Source: Arcanobacterium phocae (GTDB lineage: Bacteria > Actinomycetota > Actinomycetes > Actinomycetales > Actinomycetaceae). From it: DNA of 64,000 nt. Every line of letters begins with the position of its first letter. The first letter of the stretch is position 1. Of this stretch, positions 54,897 to 62,461 are shown piece by piece. The notes below the pieces were generated by a model. That model was given only the letters and a program-made list of their open reading frames with translations, was not told the DNA's origin and did not search any database. The stretch is from NCBI RefSeq assembly GCF_900105865.1, contig NZ_LT629804.1, positions 1,736,001 to 1,800,000 of the forward strand, read 5' to 3'. The position numbers and the translations under genes are program-made.

Positions 54897-55925
54897 ATGC
54901 TCCTCACAAGAAAATCACGCCTATTAATCACCCTTGTCACCGCAATAATTCTCAGTGTCAGCCTGATCCTTGCCATCATGATCGGGGCAAGCGATATCTC
55001 AATCAGCTCTACTGTGGACGGAATTTTCTACGCCTTCGGCACGTCGGATAGTTCACCTACAGACGTCGATTTACAGATCATCAGCGAAATACGAATTCCG
55101 CGCGCGCTCCTCGGAGCAACTATCGGCGCGGGGCTCGCTATCTGCGGGCTCATAACTCAATCTCTTTTACGCAATCCTCTTGGCGATCCATATATTTTAG
55201 GTATCTCTTCTGGCGCGTCCGCCGGAGCTGCGCTCGTTATCGTCGTGGGAGCTTCGAACACGTTGTTGGCTTCATTAGGAGTCACTCTGGGCGCCTTCTT
55301 TGGAGCTTTAATCGCAATCGCCGCGGTTTCGTTTCTTGCCACGGCTGGTGGTGGCGCTTCCCCTACCCGAATTATTTTTGCGGGAATGGCAGTCAGCTAT
55401 CTGTTTTCCGCCCTCACCAGCCTCATTGCTATTTTGGCGAAGAATGCTGCAGGAACGAAGTCGGTTATGTTCTGGACGCTTGGTTCACTTGGTTCAGCTT
55501 CGTGGAACGACGTCGGGATCGCATCGATCACCACAAGCATCGCGTTCATTCTGTTCTTTGTTTTTGGACGACGAATCGACGTGTTAAATCTTGGCGACGA
55601 TTCAGCTCGAGCGTTAGGCACACACCCAGCGTTTTATCGAAATCTTTTATTTATCATCGTTGCATTTACTATCGCGGTGCTCGTGTCCTTAACCGGCGCA
55701 ATAGGTTTCATCGGACTTGTGGTTCCACATCTTGCCAAGCTACTGGTTGGAGAGATGACTCGTTGCGCACTTCCACTCACTGCCTTGCTTGGTGCCATTC
55801 TGGTTGTCAACGCAGACATCTGTACACGAATTATGCTGCGCCCCGCAGAACTTCCTATTGGAATTCTGACCGCCATCGTTGGGACTCCTATGCTCATGAT
55901 CCTTATCAAAAAATATGCCTCATAA
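54897..55925 (+). CDS. FecCD-type iron-siderophore ABC permease
   Basis: A 342-residue permease with about ten hydrophobic segments. Family signatures include RIPRALLGATIGAGLAICGLITQ (start of the FecCD domain, about 61-83), RNPLGDPYILGISSGASAGAAL (about 86-107) and LTGAIGFIGLVVPHLAKLLVG (about 265-285). The frame is open into the peptidase gene, but ATG 54897 follows an AGGGA Shine-Dalgarno 7 bp after the peptidase stop. It is a single gene, so a homodimer is expected. It works with the next two genes. Confidence 0.92.
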   Translation: MLLTRKSRLLITLVTAIILSVSLILAIMIGASDISISSTVDGIFYAFGTSDSSPTDVDLQIISEIRIPRALLGATIGAGLAICGLITQSLLRNPLGDPYILGISSGASAGAALVIVVGASNTLLASLGVTLGAFFGALIAIAAVSFLATAGGGASPTRIIFAGMAVSYLFSALTSLIAILAKNAAGTKSVMFWTLGSLGSASWNDVGIASITTSIAFILFFVFGRRIDVLNLGDDSARALGTHPAFYRNLLFIIVAFTIAVLVSLTGAIGFIGLVVPHLAKLLVGEMTRCALPLTALLGAILVVNADICTRIMLRPAELPIGILTAIVGTPMLMILIKKYAS

Positions 55926-55943
55926 CTATCAAAGGAATACCTT

Positions 55944-56936
55944 ATGAAAACTAGCAGAAAACTTGTATCGGGAATATGCGTGCTAGCTCTAGTTGGAGCT
56001 TTGGGCGCGTGTTCCACTCCTTCTGGAAAAGCAGAAGCTTCAGATTCTATTGCCTACGATTCTCCGGTAGTAGTGAAGAACTGTGGGCAAGAGACCACAC
56101 TAACCAGGATTCCAACAAAAGTCGTCTCTATGGGAGTCACTGGTTTGGCGTATCTTCTTGCCGCAGGAGGCGAGAACAATGTTATTGGGCGTGCCAACGA
56201 ATGGGGCGAACAAGCAGCATCATGGATGGGAAAGCGCGCGGATTCCATTCCAGTTATCACAGATGACGCACTTTCGATCGAAGGGCTTATGAGTGTAAAG
56301 CCAGACTTGGTGTACGGCGGAGGCTTCGATTCAGCTGGCCTCTCCCCTTCGAGTGTTGCCGATAAGGGAATTCCCGCGATTGTTGATTCTTCAGAATGCC
56401 ACTATTTCTACCCAGACCAAACCCCTGATGAATCTTTCACAACTATTCTTCGTGAGATCACCCAGCTTGGAAGAATACTGGGAACCGAAGATGCCGCACA
56501 AAAAACTGTACAAGATCTTCAGACTCGCATCGCAGAAATCAAAAACGAACAACCCGGTCATGGAGAACGAGTCTCCTATGCCTACTACTTCGGCGAAGAC
56601 GATGGCTTGTTTAGTTACGGAGAACAAGGTGTCATTGGTGATATCAACAAAACACTTGGTATCCATTCGGCAATCGATCCGAACTACCATCCACACCAAG
56701 GCCCGCTCGCACCCGAAGTATTCGTGAAATCTGATCCAGATATGATCATCATTCTGACGGGCATGGGCGGTGCAACCAAAGAAAGCACGCTCAAACGGCT
56801 TGAAAAGATTCCAGGATATGGCGATATGAAAGCAGTTAAAAATAACCGGATCTACTATGCGGAATCTGCGATGGCCTACGCCTCCCCTAGTGCCATTTAC
56901 GGAACTATCGATCTTGCCCAACAGCTCAAGAAATAA
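55944..56936 (+). CDS. Iron-siderophore ABC substrate-binding lipoprotein
   Basis: A 330-residue lipoprotein: basic start MKTSRK, hydrophobic stretch and lipobox LGAC (Cys23). The mature part belongs to the FepB/BtuF-like (TroA-fold) cluster, with SMGVTGLAYLLAAGGENNVIG (about 57-77), VKPDLVYGGGF (about 119-129) and SDPDMIIILTG (about 266-276). It should bind a metal complex outside the membrane and deliver it to the FecCD permease. Whether that is the product of the adjacent RiPP operon is inference. Shine-Dalgarno AAAGGA. Confidence 0.92.
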   Translation: MKTSRKLVSGICVLALVGALGACSTPSGKAEASDSIAYDSPVVVKNCGQETTLTRIPTKVVSMGVTGLAYLLAAGGENNVIGRANEWGEQAASWMGKRADSIPVITDDALSIEGLMSVKPDLVYGGGFDSAGLSPSSVADKGIPAIVDSSECHYFYPDQTPDESFTTILREITQLGRILGTEDAAQKTVQDLQTRIAEIKNEQPGHGERVSYAYYFGEDDGLFSYGEQGVIGDINKTLGIHSAIDPNYHPHQGPLAPEVFVKSDPDMIIILTGMGGATKESTLKRLEKIPGYGDMKAVKNNRIYYAESAMAYASPSAIYGTIDLAQQLKK

Positions 56937-56941
56937 CACTC

Positions 56942-57706
56942 ATGTCTGATTTCCCTCTCTCAGTACGAAACGCTTCCATCAGCTTCGGAGAACGAACAGT
57001 TCTTAACCACGTTTCTTTCAATGTTTTACCTAACCGAATTTTGGGGATTGCGGGCCCCAATGGTTCTGGTAAAACCACGTTGTTACGGTCACTCTTCGGT
57101 GCACAACCATTACACGAGGGGGAAATCAGACTATTCGATGTGCCTCTTAAAAAGCTCAAGCCTTCGCAGATTTCGACCCAGTTAGCTGTTGTTTCTCAAT
57201 TCGAATATGACGCAAGCCGTATGAGAGTGTGGGATCTTGTTATGCTTGGCCGTGCCCCGCATCGCAAAGACATGCAAGGATACAGCAAAGTTGACGTGAC
57301 ACATGCGCAGCGTGCGCTGTCATTAGTCGGCATGTCCGACGCGAAGGATCGTTATCTCCACTCTTTATCGGGAGGTGAACGGCAGCGTGTGCTCATTGCG
57401 CGTGCACTCGCCCAAGACTGCCCGTGTATTGTGCTTGACGAACCCACGAATCATCTAGATATCACGTATCAGCATCAGATCCTGGCTCTCATACGTGAGC
57501 TATCAACAACCGCAGTTATCGTACTTCACGATCTCAACCTTGTCTCTCGATATTGCGATGACGTTATCGTGTTAAAAGACGGAAAGGTCGCCTGCTACGG
57601 GACGCCATCCGATGCACTCACGCCCTCAACCATCAGAGAAACATATGATATCGATACGTTAGAGGTCCGCGATTCTGGAATGAAACAATTTATCTTTCGT
57701 GGCTAA
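56942..57706 (+). CDS. FecE-type iron-siderophore ABC ATPase
   Basis: A 254-residue ABC ATPase with Walker A GIAGPNGSGKTTLLRSL (about 35-51), Q-loop AVVSQFEYD, signature HSLSGGERQRVLIARALAQD (about 140-159) and Walker B CIVLDEPTNHLDITY (about 161-175). It starts 5 bp after the binding-protein gene, completing the peptidase-permease-binding protein-ATPase operon from the 53.6 kb promoter. Confidence 0.93.
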   Translation: MSDFPLSVRNASISFGERTVLNHVSFNVLPNRILGIAGPNGSGKTTLLRSLFGAQPLHEGEIRLFDVPLKKLKPSQISTQLAVVSQFEYDASRMRVWDLVMLGRAPHRKDMQGYSKVDVTHAQRALSLVGMSDAKDRYLHSLSGGERQRVLIARALAQDCPCIVLDEPTNHLDITYQHQILALIRELSTTAVIVLHDLNLVSRYCDDVIVLKDGKVACYGTPSDALTPSTIRETYDIDTLEVRDSGMKQFIFRG

Positions 57707-57717
57707 ATATTCGTGCA

Positions 57718-57744
57718 TGTAACACATCTGTAACGATCTGTAAC
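57718..57744. promoter_or_regulatory. Three helically phased TGTAAC direct repeats
   Basis: TGTAAC occurs at 57718-57723, 57729-57734 and 57739-57744 (11- and 10-bp steps; the last two as ATCTGTAAC). This looks like a binding site for an OmpR-family response regulator such as MtrA, upstream of the next transport operon. Factor and effect are unknown. Confidence 0.45.
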
Positions 57745-57824
57745 AGAAAATGCTCCCTAAAAAGGCATCATGTGTGAGACTGTGGAATCATCACAATGAT
57801 GTGATTTATGCAAAGGAGCAACCA

Positions 57825-58877
57825 ATGTCATCGTTGACTAAAAAATCGCTTGCACTTGCCTCCGTGCTCACTTTAGGAGCCGTTTCGCTAACTGGATGTG
57901 CAGTTGACGAAGGTAAACAAGCAGAAGGTAGTGGAAGCCTGACAGTCGCTTGCGGCGCACTCGATCAGCTATGCCAAAAGTGGACCGAAACATTCCAAGA
58001 AAAAACTGGTATTCCAACTAAATTTGTCCGTCTTTCGTCAGGTGAAACAGTAGCTCGTCTCACCGCCACCAAAGGGAATCCAGAATTTGATATCTGGCAC
58101 GGAGGCCCAGCAGACGGATTCGGCGCCGCAAATGAAGAAGATTTGTTAGAGCCTTATAAGTCACCAGAAGCTGAAAAGATTCCGGCGAAGTACAAGGATG
58201 AAAAAGGTACGTGGACCGGAGTTTATATCGGCGTGCTCGGTTTCTGTTCTAACCAGAAACAACTTGATAAGCTCGGTTTGCCCGCTCCAGAGTCATGGGA
58301 CGACCTGCTCAAACCAGAACTGGCTCAACAAGTCGAATCTGCCCACCCATCAACCTCGGGTACCGCCTACACCACGCTCTGGGCACAAAACCTCCGACTT
58401 GGTGGCGAAGATGCAGCTATCGATTACATGAAGAAACTCTCTGGAAACATTCTCCAATACACAAAGTCTGGTACTGCGCCCGGCCAAGCAGCTGGACGTG
58501 GCGAGGTAACTACCGGAATTTCATTCATTCATGACTGTGCTCTCTATAGAGAACAAGGTATGAGCGACATGGTTATCACTACACCTAAGGATGGAACCGG
58601 ATACGAAGTCGGTGGCGTAGCAATCATCAAAGGCACCAAGAATCTTGACCTAGCGAAAAAGTATGTTGATTTTGCTATCTCGCCCGAAGCACAGAACATT
58701 GGACCTGAGGTTGGTTCCTACCAGGCACACACTCATCCAGATGCCAAAGACGATCCTCGTATCACCAAGCTTGACGAAGTCAACCTACTCACTTGGGACT
58801 TCGCCGAAGCTGGCGCAAAGCGAGCTGAACTAACTAAACGGTTCGATAACGAAGTCGTCGCACCGCCGTCGAAATAA
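57825..58877 (+). CDS. Extracellular solute-binding lipoprotein, Fe(3+)/phosphonate type
   Basis: A 351-residue lipoprotein: MSSLTKKSLALASVLTLG signal, lipobox LTGC (Cys24). The mature protein has the FbpA/AfuA-like fold with the SLTVACGALDQLCQ start, TKGNPEFDIWHGGPADGF (about 85-102) and VGGVAIIKGTKNLDLAKKYVDFAISPEAQ (shown in part, about 259-287). Ferric iron is a reasonable substrate in this neighbourhood, but phosphonates and organophosphates are carried by close relatives. The start is ATG 57825 with AAAGGAGC, not an upstream in-frame ATG at 57750. Confidence 0.88.
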   Translation: MSSLTKKSLALASVLTLGAVSLTGCAVDEGKQAEGSGSLTVACGALDQLCQKWTETFQEKTGIPTKFVRLSSGETVARLTATKGNPEFDIWHGGPADGFGAANEEDLLEPYKSPEAEKIPAKYKDEKGTWTGVYIGVLGFCSNQKQLDKLGLPAPESWDDLLKPELAQQVESAHPSTSGTAYTTLWAQNLRLGGEDAAIDYMKKLSGNILQYTKSGTAPGQAAGRGEVTTGISFIHDCALYREQGMSDMVITTPKDGTGYEVGGVAIIKGTKNLDLAKKYVDFAISPEAQNIGPEVGSYQAHTHPDAKDDPRITKLDEVNLLTWDFAEAGAKRAELTKRFDNEVVAPPSK

Positions 58878-58905
58878 GTTACGCGAATAGGGAGCGACGA
58901 AAATC

Positions 58906-60696
58906 ATGAGCACTGCACCAATAGTTGGAGCGGTTCCGCCACAGCCAGGCACAGATAAAACTGCTACTGCGCGGGAAATCCGACGCACCATCCAGAACAA
59001 ACGCAAACATGGACGAGACGTGCCAACGCTAATCATTACTATCGTCGTCGTCTCTATTCTGTTACTCCTCACAGTGTTCCCGCTAATCCGCGTCTTCTCA
59101 GAGGCACTCGGCGAACGCGGCCTTGAAGTATTAACGTCTATGGTTTCCGATCCTTACCCTCGGCAAATCATCGTCAATACTCTCGTTCTCGGGGTTGTGG
59201 TCGGATTAGCGGGAACGCTCATCGGGTTCCTGTTGGCGTTTGCACACGTTCGCCTTGACTTCAAAGGCAAGAAACTTCTCAATCTACTAGCACTCATCCC
59301 GATTGTTGCGCCACCATTTGCAGTTGCAACCGCAGTCATTACTCTTCTGGGACGCAACGGCATCATCACCAACGGGTTACTGGGCCTAGATAATTTCAAT
59401 ATCTACGGTTTAAAAGGCATGACCTTAGTACTCACGCTTTCTTTCTTCCCAGTTTCCTATATGAATTTCCGCGGGCTATTGTCCACTCTCGATCCTTCGT
59501 TAGAAGAAGCCGCAGCGGATTTGGGAGCAAGCAAATGGAACATTTTCACACGCATTACCCTGCCACTCATGTTGCCTGGTTTTGCAGCATCGTTCTTGTT
59601 GTTGTTTGTTGAAGCAATCGCAGATCTGGCAAACCCACTAGTGATCGGTGGCGATTTTACCGTGCTTTCGTCCCGGGCATATATCGCGTTCACCGGCGAA
59701 TACGACATTCCTGCTGGCGCTGCTTATTCCCTGATTTTGCTTGTGCCTTCACTGTTGGTATTTATTATCCAGCAGTACTGGGTTGGACGAAAGAACACTG
59801 TGACTGTTACCGGAAAACCAGCCGGTAAGAAGAAGCTCATCACAGATAATTCTTGGCGGATTCCAATCCTCGCCGCAGTCGGGCTCGTTGTGGTAGTCAT
59901 TATTACTCTGTATGTCACCGTTATTATTGGATCCTTCGTCAACATTTTAGGTGTTGATAACACCTGGACATTGGATAACTACCGTTACGTCCTATCCGGC
60001 ATCGGCAACGAAGCAATCCTCGATACCACCGTGATGGCGCTCATCGCAACGCCTATCGCTGCTTTCCTTTCTATGATCATCGCATGGCTGGTAGTACGAA
60101 AGCTCAAGCATGGGCGCGGAATCGTTGATTTCATCGGTATGCTCGGTCTGGCGGTACCCGGTACTGTAGTCGGCTTGGGATACGCTATTTCGTTTAATAA
60201 CCCAGTCATTTTTGGTGGCCGTATGTGGCTTCCGGCTCTTGGTGGCGGTGCGGCACTCTTCGGTGGAGCAATTGCCATCATTATGGTCTACGTCATCCGT
60301 TCGGTGCCCTCCGGCCAGCGAACAGCAATCGCCACCTTGCAACAAATATCGCCATCTATCGAAGAAGCCTCCGCATCCCTTGGCGCTGATTCGTTCAAAA
60401 CCTTCCGCAAAGTCACATTGCCGCTGATTAAGCCGGCACTCGCGGCTGGTTTGATCTACGCGTTCGCGCGGGCCATGACAACCCTCTCCCCCGTGATTTT
60501 CTTGGCCACTCCAGATGTTCAGATTATGACGAAGAAAATTTTGGCAGAAGTTGATGCTGGCCGATTCGGAAACGCGTTCGCGTTTTCAATGGTGTTGTTC
60601 TTGATCGTCATTGTAGTAATCGGAATTATCGAACTGATTCTTGGCGATGGGTGGACAAAGTTGAAGAAAAAGCTACCTAACAGTAGCCACAAATAA
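58906..60696 (+). CDS. FbpB-like ABC permease (fused double permease)
   Basis: A 596-residue permease made of two homologous halves with about six hydrophobic segments each. Each half has an EAA loop contacting the ATPase: EEAAADLGASKWNIFTRITL (about 201-220) and EEASASLGADSFKTFRKVTL (about 485-504). It lies between its binding protein and ATPase genes. Arrangement and fusion match Fe(3+)/phosphonate importers. Confidence 0.92.
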   Translation: MSTAPIVGAVPPQPGTDKTATAREIRRTIQNKRKHGRDVPTLIITIVVVSILLLLTVFPLIRVFSEALGERGLEVLTSMVSDPYPRQIIVNTLVLGVVVGLAGTLIGFLLAFAHVRLDFKGKKLLNLLALIPIVAPPFAVATAVITLLGRNGIITNGLLGLDNFNIYGLKGMTLVLTLSFFPVSYMNFRGLLSTLDPSLEEAAADLGASKWNIFTRITLPLMLPGFAASFLLLFVEAIADLANPLVIGGDFTVLSSRAYIAFTGEYDIPAGAAYSLILLVPSLLVFIIQQYWVGRKNTVTVTGKPAGKKKLITDNSWRIPILAAVGLVVVVIITLYVTVIIGSFVNILGVDNTWTLDNYRYVLSGIGNEAILDTTVMALIATPIAAFLSMIIAWLVVRKLKHGRGIVDFIGMLGLAVPGTVVGLGYAISFNNPVIFGGRMWLPALGGGAALFGGAIAIIMVYVIRSVPSGQRTAIATLQQISPSIEEASASLGADSFKTFRKVTLPLIKPALAAGLIYAFARAMTTLSPVIFLATPDVQIMTKKILAEVDAGRFGNAFAFSMVLFLIVIVVIGIIELILGDGWTKLKKKLPNSSHK

Positions 60697-60743
60697 TAGT
60701 CAATTCATACTGAACGTGCACGAACCTAGGAAAGAAACCTCTC

Positions 60744-61868
60744 ATGAATAAGACAACAACTTCGGCAACAGGCCCGCAAGGACGCGTGGTTCTACGAGAT
60801 ATTATCAAAGAATTCCCTACCGATCATGGCGTTTTCCGCGCTGTCGATGATGTAAATATTGAGATTGAGCCGGGCGAGTTTTTAACTCTACTTGGACCTT
60901 CTGGCTGTGGAAAGACAACAACACTACGCATGGTTGCCGGTTTCGAAACACCATCCTCTGGCGTTATCGAACTCGATGGCAAGGACATCGTGGCAGTGAC
61001 ACCGGAAAAGCGGCCGATGACTATGGTGTTCCAATCTTATGCGCTCTTCCCTCATCTGACAGTCCGCGAGAATATCGAATATGGCTTAAAGGTCAAGAAA
61101 ATGAAGCGCGCTGAGATGGACTCTGCTGTGGATGCCGTGTTGGCATCGATGAGTTTGACGGGTTTGCAAGACCGCGCTCCTTCTCAGCTTTCTGGTGGCC
61201 AACAACAGCGCGTGGCGTTAGCCCGAGCAATCGTCATGCAACCGAAAGTATTGTTATTCGATGAACCGCTCTCTAACCTGGATGCCAAGCTCCGTGAACG
61301 CATGCGTATGGAATTACGGCAGATGCAACGCCGGCTGGGAATCACCTCGCTGTATGTGACCCACGATCAGTCTGAAGCTATGACCTTGTCTGATCGGGTA
61401 TTGGTGATGAACAACGGCCGGATCGAGCAGATAGCATCACCGGAAGAGATTTACCGTCGCCCTGCTACCGTTTTCGTGGCAGACTTTATCGGGCGCGCGA
61501 ATTTCTTGCCGTGTGACGTGCTGGAACGCGGCACTGATCAGGTTCGTGTGAATGTGTTGCAGGAAGAACTGACAATCCCGGCTCACAGTTCTGTTGTTGG
61601 AAGTGACGATACCGTGGTGTTGGTTCGGCCTGAATCGATGCGCTTGGTAGGACTTGCCGATAGCGATCCACGCGCAATCGTAGGCCGCACAGTTCGGGTG
61701 CTCTCCACCGTGTTCTTCGGTGACCATGTTGAATACGAAGTGGAAAGCGAATCCGGCACGATCGTTGTGATCGAATCCGATCCGGATATTGACAAGATCG
61801 CTGCCGAAGGTGATTGGGCGAGAATCTCCTTTGATCCACGGAAGGCGTGGGCGTTGCCAGCAGCTTGA
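60744..61868 (+). CDS. FbpC/PotA-like ABC ATPase with TOBE domain
   Basis: A 374-residue ATPase: Walker A LGPSGCGKTTTLRMVAG (about 52-68), signature QLSGGQQQRVALARAIVMQ (about 150-168), Walker B LLFDEPLSNLDAKLRERMR, and a C-terminal TOBE-like regulatory domain (about 270-372). It energises the preceding permease. A GC-rich hairpin follows within 25 bp. Confidence 0.92.
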   Translation: MNKTTTSATGPQGRVVLRDIIKEFPTDHGVFRAVDDVNIEIEPGEFLTLLGPSGCGKTTTLRMVAGFETPSSGVIELDGKDIVAVTPEKRPMTMVFQSYALFPHLTVRENIEYGLKVKKMKRAEMDSAVDAVLASMSLTGLQDRAPSQLSGGQQQRVALARAIVMQPKVLLFDEPLSNLDAKLRERMRMELRQMQRRLGITSLYVTHDQSEAMTLSDRVLVMNNGRIEQIASPEEIYRRPATVFVADFIGRANFLPCDVLERGTDQVRVNVLQEELTIPAHSSVVGSDDTVVLVRPESMRLVGLADSDPRAIVGRTVRVLSTVFFGDHVEYEVESESGTIVVIESDPDIDKIAAEGDWARISFDPRKAWALPAA

Positions 61869-61890
61869 TGCTTAGAATTACCTCTCCACT

Positions 61891-61927
61891 GGTGGCCGGG
61901 TTCTGAGATTTTCAGATCCCGGCCACC
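61891..61927 (+). terminator. Terminator after the FbpABC-type operon
   Basis: GGTGGCCGGG / CCCGGCCACC (61891-61900 and 61918-61927) extended by an inner TCTGA / TCAGA pair after one mismatch, loop GATTT. The U-tract is weak (TCTAT). Confidence 0.75.
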
Positions 61928-61949
61928 TCTATGGCGCCTCTTGTACATC

Positions 61950-62012
61950 CAGTTTGCATTTCCAGCCAAAAACCCGCAGAAATCACCAGTTTCATACCGA
62001 AAATGCAAACTG
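61950..62012. repeat. Widely spaced perfect 12-bp inverted repeat
   Basis: CAGTTTGCATTT (61950-61961) and AAATGCAAACTG (62001-62012) are perfect complements 39 bp apart. They lie between the ABC operon terminator and a small zinc-ribbon gene. They could be a two-site operator or ends of a tiny non-coding element. Confidence 0.5.
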
Positions 62013-62112
62013 AGTGCACACGGTACTGGTTACTTGACCTATGGACCAGCCGCGGTTTTTACAATAATGCCAAATAGTAAAATAAATGGGATCTTGGTGA
62101 GGTCACTTTTCC

Positions 62113-62325
62113 GTGAAAAATACTCACAAATACCCAAAGTGCGGCAGTAATGAACTTGTCAAGGTCCCCGGAAGTGCAAGGGCCTACGGCGTAGGAAACA
62201 ATATAGTAGTAGGTTTGACTTATTTTTCCGCAGTTTTAGTCGATAGATATGTCTGTTGTAGATGCGGCTTTTCCGAGGAATGGATCAATCAAGCGGGCAT
62301 TCAGAAGCTAAAGAAAAAATACTAA
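62113..62325 (+). CDS. Small zinc-ribbon-like protein with a changed first cysteine
   Basis: A 70-residue protein. The N-terminal half-site reads KYPKCGSNELVKVPGSARAY, where a CPKCG knuckle would be expected, and the C-terminal one CCRCGFSEEWINQAG (about 47-61). Between them is a hydrophobic hairpin (VVGLTYFSAVLVDRYV). The fold is like small zinc ribbons of unknown function. Tyr7 (TAC) in place of Cys may weaken zinc binding. Start is GTG 62113, with GGTGAGG upstream. Gene context is not informative. Confidence 0.6.
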   Translation: MKNTHKYPKCGSNELVKVPGSARAYGVGNNIVVGLTYFSAVLVDRYVCCRCGFSEEWINQAGIQKLKKKY

Positions 62326-62390
62326 TAATAGTATTAATCTCAGTATAAAAACTTTTGCCCCGTTCTCATTGTTCTCACGACTCATACGAA

Positions 62391-62426
62391 GAAGGTTGGG
62401 AGCATCGGTAAATGTTCCCAACCTTC
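62391..62426. terminator. Hairpin between convergent genes
   Basis: GAAGGTTGGGA / TCCCAACCTTC (62391-62401 and 62416-62426) plus an inner CAT/ATG pair, between the zinc-ribbon gene and the RNase J gene. A run of five As follows on the plus strand; it is a plausible shared terminator. Confidence 0.55.
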
Positions 62427-62461
62427 AAAAACTATTAGCCTAACAGCTTTCAAGCTTATCC

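Noticed and set aside
57750..57824. 25-codon upstream extension of the solute-binding protein
   Set aside because: It would bury the signal peptide; ATG 57825 has AAAGGAGC at the right distance and a proper lipoprotein signal.
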